Shown one piece after another: positions 16,086 to 24,900 of a DNA stretch of 37,500 nucleotides. The translations under genes and the position numbers were made by a program. A model generated the notes under the pieces. That model searched no databases and had not been told where the DNA came from. It saw only the letters and a program-made list of their open reading frames with translations. Position 1 is the stretch's first letter. Each line of letters opens with the position of its first letter. The DNA comes from Paulinella micropora (Eukaryota > Cercozoa > Imbricatea > Euglyphida > Paulinellidae). The DNA lies in contig WBZZ01001049.1 in assembly GCA_019918135.1 (NCBI GenBank), forward strand, positions 1 through 37,500, given 5' to 3'.

Positions 16086-18633
16086 TAGCCTCTCTAGGCT
16101 AGAGTTTAACTCAGAAGTATCGGCGTTGGTGTCCACGGTGGAGATGGAAGACTTGTCCACTGACAAGGTGTATGAGGTCAGCCACATTGAGGCGATGGAG
16201 ATGGCGAGTGGAGTCCGATATGACCGCACAGGTCTACGGTACAGTCCACAAGGCCCGGATCACGGGATATGTTGTGAGCTACATACCCAGGAGGACGCTG
16301 AGTGGTCCTATGAGGTATATGAGAATGCGAAGGCGAACATAGGAGAGGAAGAGGAGACGCAGGAAGTTTATGCGGAGCCTCCTCAAGAGCGGAGAAGTGA
16401 CCTAGACGATGACCCGGAAAGAATCAAGGTACGGCTAGAAGATGGTACTATCCATATAGCCTCGCCTACCGCATGGAGGCAACAGCAGGCTGAAGATCCG
16501 GAGTTTAAAGAACTGATACAGTTATATCAGAACCCGGATGAGCTACGGATGACGAAAGCGATCAAAGATCAGATGAAGGAGATGGGATGGAGAGATGGTC
16601 TACTGTGGTACAAGGGCCTTCACGGTCGCTATGCGTCACAGCCGGACAAATGGACCCTTTGGGTACCGGAGAGTCTGAGACGATTTATATTTGTCGCAGC
16701 CCACAATTGCCCACTTTTGGCGCATCCGGGTAGACAACGAACTCATATGTTCGTAGCGAGGCGATTCTGGTGGAAGAAGATGAAGGAGGAGATATATCAG
16801 GCGGTGGATGCATGCATCCCGTGCAAGATAAACAAAACACCACTGAAGGCAAATTTCGGCCTGATTGGCGAATTTCCTCTTCATGCGGGGATGTTTGAGT
16901 TTATACACATTGATCATGTGGGACCTTTCCCAGAATCGAAGGATGGTTACAAATACATCCTTACGGCTATTGACATAGCCACCAACTATGTGTGGATCAT
17001 CCCTGTCAAAGACGTTACCGGCAAGACGACGGCCGAGGCGCTGATCGATAGGATCATCTCACAGATCGGAGTACCAAGAAAGATATGTTCTGATCGAGGC
17101 TCGGACTTTAATAACGAGGTCATCGACAAACTATCTAAGTATTACGGGATGAAATGGCAATATGTTACTGCCTATAACCCGCGAGCAAATGGGAAAATCG
17201 AGCGGGTACACAGACCCCTCAAAGCCTCGCTAAAGATGTATTGCACGAAGAAGGAGAATCAAAGAGCATGGGTCGAAGAAGCACCATCATTTGCGTTTGC
17301 AATGAACTGTCTACCCTCTACGGCGTTAGGAGGCTCGAAGAGCTCAATCTCGCCATATCAGTTAGTATATGGGCGTGAGCCTGATATCCCGACTTCGCTC
17401 CTTCACCCAAAAGACACTTGGGCAGATGCGGATGAGTTGTTTGGGATGAGACTTAGAGTGAAGATGGAGGCGGAGCAAATAGTCAGGGCGCATAGAGAGG
17501 CGGAGCGCCGAAAGACTGATGCTGAAGGGGTGCGACAAGCGCACTTGGATCAGATCAAGTTCCAGGTCGGGGATATTGTACTATTGTACCATCCTCAAGT
17601 CCCGAAGGGAGTCAGCTCTAAGCTGTTTACTCACTGGAAAGGACCTTATCAGATTATGGAACAGACGGGACCTCTGAATTACAAGATCAGGGGTAGAGGG
17701 AAGGTGCAAATTGTGAATGTAAGAAGGCTGATTAAGTATGATCCCTTCTTACTGGAAGATGAATCCGTTGAGGAGGCGTTAAAACGGATGAAGGATGATT
17801 TCAAAGAGGTGCCGCCCATCCACAAGGAGGCTGGCATAGACCAAGACGATGCTTATCGGGCACCGATAGCTGAGAAGGAGGAGAGTGAGGTGGACAGCAA
17901 GGAGAAGACTGACCGCATAAGCGCGGTGGGGACTCAGTCCAAGTCTCCGCGAGAGCATAGCGGAAAGAAGGAGAAGATCACAGAGGCGCAGCTAAGGAGA
18001 GCGCGGAATGATCTTATCAACGACCAACCGAGGAAGGCGATGAGGTCGATGAGATCAAAGGACGTCCACCAGGAGGAGGAGGGGACGGACACTGACCCAA
18101 ACGCGGGCAACGTTGAGATTGTCCATGAGCGATGGAAGGAAGGCGATGCGATAGCAACCATCGCATGGGTGAAAAATGTTTTCTATTTGATGAGACCAGC
18201 GGAACAACATGTCGCTGATGACACTCTCTCAGACTTATACTTGATGCGGGTCGTGGCGGTCCCACGACAGATGCGTGTCACACGGACACTCAAAATATCA
18301 TCAGCCGCAAAAATAGTACAACCGATACTCCAGTTTTGGAGAAGTATGGACCCGGTTGAGGATCCAAAGGCAAGACATTATCTGCCAGTATATAAAGACG
18401 CAAAAAGTCTCGAGACATGGGATGATACAATTACTCCCAGAGACAAGGATTACACTGCGTGGACCATTCAGACACTGCCAAGAGGAGTGCTTACTGATGT
18501 CCCTTTTGAATTATCGTTGGGCGGAATCCCTTATAAGATCTGGGACATTCTCGAACAGTCAAAGTTCGATCTGACTTTTGTTGGTGGTCCTCCACCAGGC
18601 AAAGAAATCCGCGCCAGACGACGAAGGCAGTGA
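16054..18633 (+). CDS. Gypsy pol fragment: RNase H end, integrase, novel C-terminal domain
   Basis: 859 codons, open at the 5' end; there is no native start, since the first in-frame start-like codon is a GTG at 16075. Order: RNase H tail; an acidic linker; an HHCC zinc-binding domain (His at about 16701 and 16732, Cys pair at about 16813-16824); an rve integrase core with the DDE triad at 16912 (D), 17092 (D) and 17200 (E), the last two 36 residues apart, which is the DDX35E spacing; a GDIVLLY...HWKGPYQI barrel-like segment typical of Gypsy integrase C-termini; a charged linker (about 17760-18110); then a ~165-residue domain (about 18115-18610) shared with the second Gypsy fragment. Integrase would join cDNA ends to host DNA in the nucleus. 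All catalytic residues are intact, but the element lacks reverse transcriptase. Confidence 0.88.
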   Translation, partial: HLPGKRNVVADSLSRLEFNSEVSALVSTVEMEDLSTDKVYEVSHIEAMEMASGVRYDRTGLRYSPQGPDHGICCELHTQEDAEWSYEVYENAKANIGEEEETQEVYAEPPQERRSDLDDDPERIKVRLEDGTIHIASPTAWRQQQAEDPEFKELIQLYQNPDELRMTKAIKDQMKEMGWRDGLLWYKGLHGRYASQPDKWTLWVPESLRRFIFVAAHNCPLLAHPGRQRTHMFVARRFWWKKMKEEIYQAVDACIPCKINKTPLKANFGLIGEFPLHAGMFEFIHIDHVGPFPESKDGYKYILTAIDIATNYVWIIPVKDVTGKTTAEALIDRIISQIGVPRKICSDRGSDFNNEVIDKLSKYYGMKWQYVTAYNPRANGKIERVHRPLKASLKMYCTKKENQRAWVEEAPSFAFAMNCLPSTALGGSKSSISPYQLVYGREPDIPTSLLHPKDTWADADELFGMRLRVKMEAEQIVRAHREAERRKTDAEGVRQAHLDQIKFQVGDIVLLYHPQVPKGVSSKLFTHWKGPYQIMEQTGPLNYKIRGRGKVQIVNVRRLIKYDPFLLEDESVEEALKRMKDDFKEVPPIHKEAGIDQDDAYRAPIAEKEESEVDSKEKTDRISAVGTQSKSPREHSGKKEKITEAQLRRARNDLINDQPRKAMRSMRSKDVHQEEEGTDTDPNAGNVEIVHERWKEGDAIATIAWVKNVFYLMRPAEQHVADDTLSDLYLMRVVAVPRQMRVTRTLKISSAAKIVQPILQFWRSMDPVEDPKARHYLPVYKDAKSLETWDDTITPRDKDYTAWTIQTLPRGVLTDVPFELSLGGIPYKIWDILEQSKFDLTFVGGPPPGKEIRARRRRQ

Positions 18634-18663
18634 CAAAGAAACTATTTTTCTTTATGCGTCTCA

Positions 18664-18669
18664 AATAAA
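18664..18669 (+). terminator. AATAAA after the Gypsy pol stop
   Basis: The hexamer lies 31 nt beyond the pol stop codon, which suits retroelement transcript termination inside or near a 3' LTR. Confidence 0.45.
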
Positions 18670-19790
18670 CTGATTGATTGCCCACGGCGTATCATGATTT
18701 GATCATGCATCATCAGTTATCAATATGAATATTAAAAAGACTCAGTGATATAACTTGGCATTCGATCGCAACATACGAGTGCGAAAGGTCGATCGACGAT
18801 GATACTACACCGTATACGGGGATCGCTAGTGTACTGAGCGATGGTGTTCCCGGGTATGACCCTTTCCAAGTCCTGGGATGATGTTCTCGAAAATGAAATG
18901 TTCTCTGAAACTTTCATTAAATTATTTTTTACGATAGATTATATACTGTCGTACCTGAGCACGGTCAATCTCTACTTGTGTCGGTATATCGCAGGGTCGG
19001 GTACATACACCTCGACTTCGGATATAGCTATTAGGACTGGCCCCCTAATACTATATCATAGGATATCCGCCTTATACAAGGGTATGTCATTAAAAAAGAC
19101 AATGTACTTACGATCTCCCTGTGAATAATAATAATAATAATGATAATGATAAGAAGAAGAAGGAGATCAAAGGGGGAATCGTACTACAGCACCACGTTGC
19201 TTGTATTTTTTTATTAATTGTACGTTTGTTCTTGACATACTGCCGAAAAAAAAATTGAGGGGAAGGAGTTCAAAATTTACAAAAGGCTAGAGAATCCGCT
19301 TTGACGTGCCGTATGAGGATATATTTATCGTCTTTTAGCGTCTATCCGTGGGTCGATGCGCTGTGTGGCATGACTCCATAGCGCATACTATTTGCAGAAA
19401 GAAATCAGAAGGTGTATGACGAAAATGCTATTTCCGTCATAAAATCGGGAGGGGGTACTGTAGGCATCACCCCCCGGATAGCCGGTAAAAAGTACCTTTT
19501 CCTGGTGACAGGTGCTCCAGCTTGTTTTTAAGTATTATTTGTCCGAATTGGACCTGATGCCATTTTATTCCTGGTCTGTTGCCGTTTTCCTTTTTGGCTT
19601 CACTGAGCTAATACAACGAGACATCATTCTCATTCTTGAGGACTGTGTTTGGTTGTATTACCGACTTTTTACGAGCTATCGTTGGGGGCATTACACACTG
19701 ATCTGCGAGCTTCAAGTCAACCAGCCGCATCATTGAAGGTAGATGGGACCGTTATTCCTACTATGATATCATTGAGAGTCAGAGAGAGCA
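18670..19790. other. Non-coding AT-rich region after Gypsy fragment 1
   Basis: Probably retroelement LTR or decayed repeat DNA. Short ORFs (for example 18841-19128) have no recognisable content. A purine-rich run at 19153-19177 and a G-rich run at about 19447-19456 resemble polypurine tracts, but no paired LTR was found. Confidence 0.35.
19122..19162 (+). repeat. (AAT)n / (GAA)n microsatellite
   Basis: AATAATAATAATAATAAT grades into GATAATGATAAGAAGAAG. Confidence 0.8.
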
Positions 19791-20078
19791 GAATGGACAA
19801 TTGAAGTTATTATCATCTTATAATAATGTATTTAGTCATACCGGCGTCCCACCCCAATGACAATTACCTATTTTACCTATATCACTCTAAGTGTAGCGGT
19901 GCCACTGTTGAATTCAACTTGAAGCTCAAGTTGGCGGGTTCAAGTGAAGTTGGGGGTTGTGGCGCTAGGTGACGTCACGGTGTTGATATCGTTCATCTCT
20001 AATATTTAACTTATCATGGCAAGTCACAGTAAAGTATTAATACGACCCTCTCGTTGTCCAGTGGTTGAAAGTTAGCGT
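19791..20078. repeat. Dispersed repeat, copy 1
   Basis: Shares ordered blocks with 33081-33292 in the same orientation: AATGGACAATT / AATGAACAATT, TATTTAGTCATACC, ATCACTCTAAGTGTA, GGCGCTAGGTGACGT and CCCTCTCGTTGTCCAGTGG. It has no ORF. This copy has about 75 extra bases, including a perfect 8-bp hairpin (CAACTTGA, AGC, TCAAGTTG). It is likely a small non-autonomous element. Confidence 0.75.
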
Positions 20079-20221
20079 ATTAATAATTAAAGTTAACTCC
20101 ACGAATTCAACTTCCTGGCTGAGCAGAGCAGCGGGGACGCTTTTGCTTCCGTGGTCTCGCAACCGGGCTAACGATGCTTTTGCGCATTGCCAGTAGTATC
20201 AATTCTCAAATCTGATCATAC

Positions 20222-20264
20222 TCTAGTAATGTACTTCATCTACCTCACTGAACGAATCATCTAA
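20222..20264 (+). repeat. Direct repeat flanking the foldback, left copy
   Basis: It ends with CTGAACGAATCATCTAA, preceded by CATCTACCTCA. Matches 20630-20671 with few differences. The two copies bracket the foldback at 20316-20537. Confidence 0.7.
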
Positions 20265-20315
20265 ATCGTTGGAAGTCATTTGCAAACGAAATCGAAAACT
20301 AGTTATTAGTACTTG

Positions 20316-20537
20316 AATATCACTGCGGACATTCAAGTGGCAAAACAGCACAACTTTGACCTCATCTTTCTTAATCAATATTTGAGATACGGAAATGCAG
20401 CGCACAGCGTTGGAAAGCTGGAGTCTTGTCCTAAGCTTTCCAATGCTGGCTTTAGATTTGTCGTATCACTCAGATTAATGGAGAACGATGAGATCAAAGT
20501 TGTATAGTTTGCCATTTGAATGTCCGCAGTAATACTG
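20316..20537. repeat. Foldback element: ~108-bp imperfect inverted repeat
   Basis: The left arm (20316-20423) is complementary to the right arm (20430-20537) about a centre near 20426. The strongest paired blocks are CTGCGGACATTCAA with TTGAATGTCCGCAG, ACAACTTTGA with TCAAAGTTGT, and TTGGAAAGCT with AGCTTTCCAA. The loop is only a few bases. It resembles a MITE or foldback transposon, or a long hairpin-RNA precursor. No convincing ORF. Confidence 0.75.
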
Positions 20538-20629
20538 CACCAGAAACAGTTTGAAGCGGAGAATCTCAGGAACCGATAATAATAAAGACGTTGTGCAGTT
20601 TACCTGCGGCAGTTCAGTTACTCAACTCT

Positions 20630-20671
20630 GCTAGTGCACTTCGTCGTCTACCTTACTGAACGAATCATCTA
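20630..20671 (+). repeat. Direct repeat flanking the foldback, right copy
   Basis: Matches 20222-20264, sharing the 17-base block CTGAACGAATCATCTAA and most of the preceding 20 bases. Confidence 0.7.
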
Positions 20672-20940
20672 ACAAGCGTCTTTATATTTTTAATATAACG
20701 TTTGACAGATGCTGAAACTTTGAATTCCTTCGAAGATTCAGCCATGTTTTATAAGTTCAACGGAGAAATTTGTAACAGCTACTGGATCCATTCCATAGAC
20801 GCCACACACCCGTCGTTCAAAACATTGATACAGCCTGTCGCGTTGGTTCACGATTTCATCCACAGATATTCCACTCTGGCTATCCGGGTCCCGAGAGAAA
20901 ATTGAAACAGCCTCGCCACTCCATGATCGCCACGCCGCGA

Positions 20941-20976
20941 CTACCCAGAATATTACGACTACCCAGAATATTACAC
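20941..20976. repeat. 18-bp tandem duplication within the unknown gene
   Basis: Two nearly identical copies of CTACCCAGAATATTACGA. On the minus strand this adds six residues (NILGSR repeated) without changing frame. Confidence 0.8.
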
Positions 20977-21054
20977 ATGCCGTTCTCCCCCGTCCAACGG
21001 TAGGGGACGCCATTCTCGACCAAATCAATGAAAGTGCTCTTCTGATACAAAAAC

Positions 21055-21118
21055 CTAACAAACATAATACATTTTGTCAATTTGTTAGGAAAACGAAGTA
21101 GGTAATAAATGAACGTAC
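21055..21118 (-). other. Probable 64-nt spliceosomal intron
   Basis: On the minus strand it begins GTACGT and ends GTTAG, is AT-richer than both flanks, and has a CTAAC branch-point-like motif about 30 nt before the acceptor. Removing it joins two coding-like segments in frame (…SNRA to FLYQKS…). Confidence 0.55.
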
Positions 21119-22717
21119 GCTCTGTTGCTCGCGTCTTGCGTGACGTACTGTTTTGGGCACTGATTTGCCTGGTTCCACCGTACGCCTCCCCATGAGGTGG
21201 ATGTGACGAAGGACAGTATGTCGAACTGTGGTTCGTTTGCCTTAGCCTGATGATCAGGAAACGACAATCCTACAGCCTGCATGGCCTGCAGCAAGATGTT
21301 TGCCCGCCGCATACGTTCGTCCTTGTCCGCTTTAGGGCCGAAGATCTTCTTCACAAAAGTTGCATCCCACGCGATACTTCGACCAATCGGTCAACACGAA
21401 AACCTGAAGCGAGAATGCGCGGTCATCGGCATCTTGTGCCTGTGACAAGACGTTGCGAATGTATCTTTCCCCCGTTGTTCGGCCTTTGATGGTCGTTGCT
21501 CTAGCGATGCCCTTAAGGACTGCTACTAGTAACATCGCCAAATCAGCACGAACTAGGGGCGTGATCAGCTTTTGTGGAAGGTCCACGATTTCGTTGTGTG
21601 GCACATCGGCTTCCCACATACGTTGTGCCATTGCCGACACCAGGTCGGCGACGATAACAGGGTCGCACATGAAACCCCAGTTGGCCCCCTTTACAAATTG
21701 TTCGAGCAGGTAATGAGGTCGGCTGGGAGGCTTCAGTAGTCCCCCTTGGATCAATCGACCCGCTTCCTCATCCCATTGTGGCCACTTATGCGTTAACAAG
21801 TCTTGGGATGCCCAACGACTGGCTTTGTCGGCTAATATCTGTTTAGTGTCAGCAGCGGTTAGACTGAACTGTCCAATCGTGCTGTCTAGACACGTATAGC
21901 CCAACAAAAGCAAGATACTTCGCCATAATCAATATTGACTTGCGGGTTATACTTGCCATAGTCAAAAGTCGTGGCCTTGTCGAGCCGAGTCAGAGCTCGT
22001 TCGACCAATTTGTCGTTCGCTTTCTTTTGTTCTTCCGTGGTGTTTGAAGGTCGGTTGTGTCCGCCACTCCCCTGGTTTCCCGGGGGCGGGACAACTACCG
22101 TTCTGTGAAAGAAGACGAATATCGTTCCCTCTGGGACGACGGTTGCTCTGCCATCATTGCCATATGTGACATGAACCTCGTTCGCTAGGCGAATTCGGAG
22201 GATGTCACTGATGGTCTGTGCTACTCACTCGCACATAGCGAGGATGTTGCACCAGTAGAACTTAACCGCCGAATGGGGAGCGATTTTCTTTTCCACCGCC
22301 TTACCACCTCTAATAGCCTTCTCAAACACCATGGTGGCCTTGAAGTATTTGAACTTCGTTGCCATCCTACTCACCCATTTCCACTGATGCTGTTGAATTG
22401 TATCAAGCAGCTCGTTAAGGGTGTCCCGGGCTTGGGCAGCTGCTGTTGAATCGTCCTCAGAGGGGAGAAGCTGTTTCTTCCAGCTCTTGTGCTCTGTGGG
22501 GGTGAGATTCCAAATTGCAACCGCAGCACTCAGGTTTCGTGCTGAAACTATATTCCAAGCTTGTATCTCCGAGATAAACACCAGCAACCCTGCCGAGTTG
22601 GGCCACTTTGTGTCTGTAGCTAGTTCTTTCTCTGGGTCCTGTGTGAAAGGAAAAGTGAGAGAGGGTTGCAGATCCTTTTTCTCGACGAATAAGGTATTCA
22701 GCAGAGCTGGATACCTT

Positions 22718-22783
22718 TGGTGGTTTATCTGCCACGCTTCGTCTAATAAGTGGTGGTTTATCTGCCACGCTTCGTCTAATAAG
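22718..22783. repeat. 33-bp tandem duplication within the unknown gene
   Basis: Two perfect 33-bp copies starting TGGTGGTTTATCTGCCACGC. On the minus strand it duplicates 11 residues (LLDEAWQINH…) and keeps the frame. Confidence 0.9.
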
Positions 22784-23273
22784 GAGTCACGCACGGTTGC
22801 TAGAACCCTGTAGAGGTCCATAACATAATGTATGGTAGCGGTACCATTTGCAGTAAGGCTCGGATTGAACAAATGCATTAGTCCAATAGCCCCTTGTATC
22901 GAGGGCTCCTTGAACACACACCTGTACCAAGTCGTTTCCGCATACATGTTATTTGGGAAAAGATGCAACGAGTTGTCATTTAGGTTTGTCCCATGTTCCA
23001 TGTCATCTAGAGGGTTGCCTGGCCATCCCTCGGCTGGGCCTCGGTATCGGTCCAGCACTACCTTCGTTTGAATTGCACGAGCCTGAATTACCAACCCATT
23101 GTCGGGCCCTCTCCATGGGGAGCGAGGGACAGGTTCCTCCTGTGCTCGTCCTCCTCCCTTGCGGGAGTGGTAAAACCGCCGCCTGTGGCGGGCGTGTCGT
23201 TACCGTCTGCTTCGTCAAACATGTCTAGTTTTGTTACGATGGATGATCTCGTTTTAGAGCCTATCCACGCCAT

Positions 23274-24900
23274 GTTCAGTGTGCCCCTGAAGGGTTACGA
23301 CAAGCAGAGTCGTATGTTCTCGTGTGTGTGTGTGTGTGTGCTGTTGTGTTTGTTTTTGTTGTCGTGTGTTCTGTTCGCTGTGTCGTCAATGCTTGTGTCA
23401 AGCACGATGTTATACAACACAACCACCAGCTCACACACAACACAACAATCAACCGAAAACAGTCAAGGGTTTGGTGGACTCACCCCCCCCCCCCCCTCTG
23501 CTGGGGGAAGCCTTGCTGTTCTTGCTGTCAAGCCAGACGATGCGTACGTGTGCACCCTGACAAAGTACACCACACTTGTGCTTCACAAACAAGTCGGTTA
23601 GCAACCATACTCCACCCTCGTGCGTACACAATCAAGAATCGTTCAAAAAGGTTTTCAATGATCCTTTCTGGGCTCAGCCCAATAGGTCACTGTTATTGTC
23701 CTTGTGTGAAAGAACCTTTCCCAACTCAAAAACAAACCGAAGCTTTGCCTTTTTGAGTTATGGGGGGTGTGTTTGTGAGTGTTCTCGTGTGTGTGTATGT
23801 GTTTGTGTGTACCGAGTGCTGCTGACTCTTCACACAACAACGGCTGATGCCGTGTGAGTTGCTCGGTGTCAGAGTTTTTGTTCTTGGTGACCTATTTGAC
23901 ACCACATACACGTTGTTAGTGCTTGGGTGTGATGTGAGGTGTGTGTCTCGTCTGTGTGTCTACGAGAGTGTGTATGCCTGTGTGTATACCGAGTGCTGGT
24001 GACTCTTCGCACACTTGTTGTTGATGTCTTGGGAGCTGCTCGGTATCCGAGTTCTTGTCCTTGCTGACCTAGGTGACACCAAACAACACGTTTGGAGTGT
24101 TTGAGTGTGATGTGGGGTGTGTGTTTCGTTGTTTGTGAACAAAAATAAAAATTGTTCCCAAAACACACTCCTTTTTAGCCTCCCTGTCTTCAATTTACAC
24201 TCAATTCCCCCGGCCTATGTCTTAATAGACTGGCCTACCACCCCTTTGAGAGATTGCTACCTTCTTTGGTGTGGGATGGGTGTTGTTTGTATAAACAGGT
24301 TTTATGCCAAAGGAATAGGATTCTGTATGTGTGTCGTTTGTTTGCTTGTTTCTTCTGCCTCGTTGCACGTATTGACGTGTCAACAACGTTTGTGTCTGTA
24401 ACGTGTTTGTGGCAGTACAAACAAGAGTTAGAGCGTGTAATTGTTGGTTATTCTCTTCGTGAGGAGTATGTGTAGGTATACGTGTAGGAGTGTGGACAGA
24501 ATTGATAGGAGGGTGCTTTTCTTCTCCTTGTGTGTGTTTGTTAAGCATTCCTCTGGCTCGACAATGTGTCGACAATCGCACTAGTGAGCACCCTAATGTT
24601 TCTGTCCCACTGAGTACACTTTCTATGCACCTTACACACTCCAATCACACTGCTTGAGGTGTCAAAGTCGTACACACAACGAGTGTCTTGTCGTGCCGCT
24701 TTATGGGCCTCTGTGCAAGATTTCACTGTTGTTTTTGTGCACTGCAAACTGCTAGCACCTCCCCAACTCCTTTCCTACACTCCTCCACCACGTTTCCTTC
24801 TTTCTTTGCTTAGGGGAGTGGCTACTTTTCAAATTGCTGAACTGAAATTTGGAGGATATAAAAATCTAGGCTGGGACTCCACTTTTGTCGGTATAATCAA
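23274..24900. other. GT-rich low-complexity region, no gene
   Basis: It includes a (GT)n run (23322-23340), a C-tract at about 23485-23497 and long GT/TG-rich stretches. ORFs here are Cys/Val/Leu-rich or Thr/His-rich translations of these tracts and are not credible genes. Confidence 0.5.
23775..24130 (+). repeat. Two diverged tandem copies of a ~177-bp unit
   Basis: ACCGAGTGCTG recurs at 23811 and 23988, and GTGATGTGRGGTGTGTGT near 23929 and 24107, with order conserved between (GACTCTTC, GCTCGGT, GACACCA). The separation is about 177 bp. Confidence 0.65.

Larger units (their letters stand above)
16054..18669 (+). mobile_element. Ty3/Gypsy retrotransposon fragment 1, 5'-truncated
   Basis: The fragment starts inside the RNase H C-terminus (HLPGK, then NVVADSLSR, typical of Gypsy pol), runs through integrase and ends with a poly(A) signal at 18664-18669. 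Gag, protease, reverse transcriptase and the 5' LTR are absent. I could not delimit a 3' LTR. Composition shifts abruptly to AT-richer DNA exactly where it starts, inside the module-C coding sequence of the preceding gene. Confidence 0.85.
20738..23273 (-). pseudogene. Frameshifted gene of unknown family with a probable intron
   Basis: The minus strand carries a series of protein-like ORF segments in changing frames: about 23273-23090 (MAWIGSKTRSS...), about 23200-22225 (289-codon segment), about 22215-21910, 21913-21370, 21360-21119, 21054-20890 and about 20915-20738. Joined, they would give roughly 800 residues, mostly helical, acidic/basic and soluble. One break is explained by a 64-nt GT-AG intron at 21118-21055. 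The others fall at or near short homopolymers (for example TTTT at about 21922 and 21362), so they look like indels, either true decay or consensus errors. Two in-frame duplications lie inside it (22718-22783 and 20941-20976). The start at 23273 has A at -3 and G at +4. I recognise no domain. A Gag-like or other transposon protein is possible, given the repeat-rich surroundings. Confidence 0.5.

Noticed and set aside
20040..20075. tRNA gene or tRNA-derived head in the dispersed repeat
   Set aside because: An A-box-like GTTGTCCAGTGG is present but no B-box, cloverleaf or anticodon arm could be drawn.
23130..23225. Plus-strand PCGSGKT, resembling a helicase P-loop
   Set aside because: The open frame is short, no other helicase motif follows, and the opposite strand carries a longer coding-like series. 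A plus-strand protein search would settle it.
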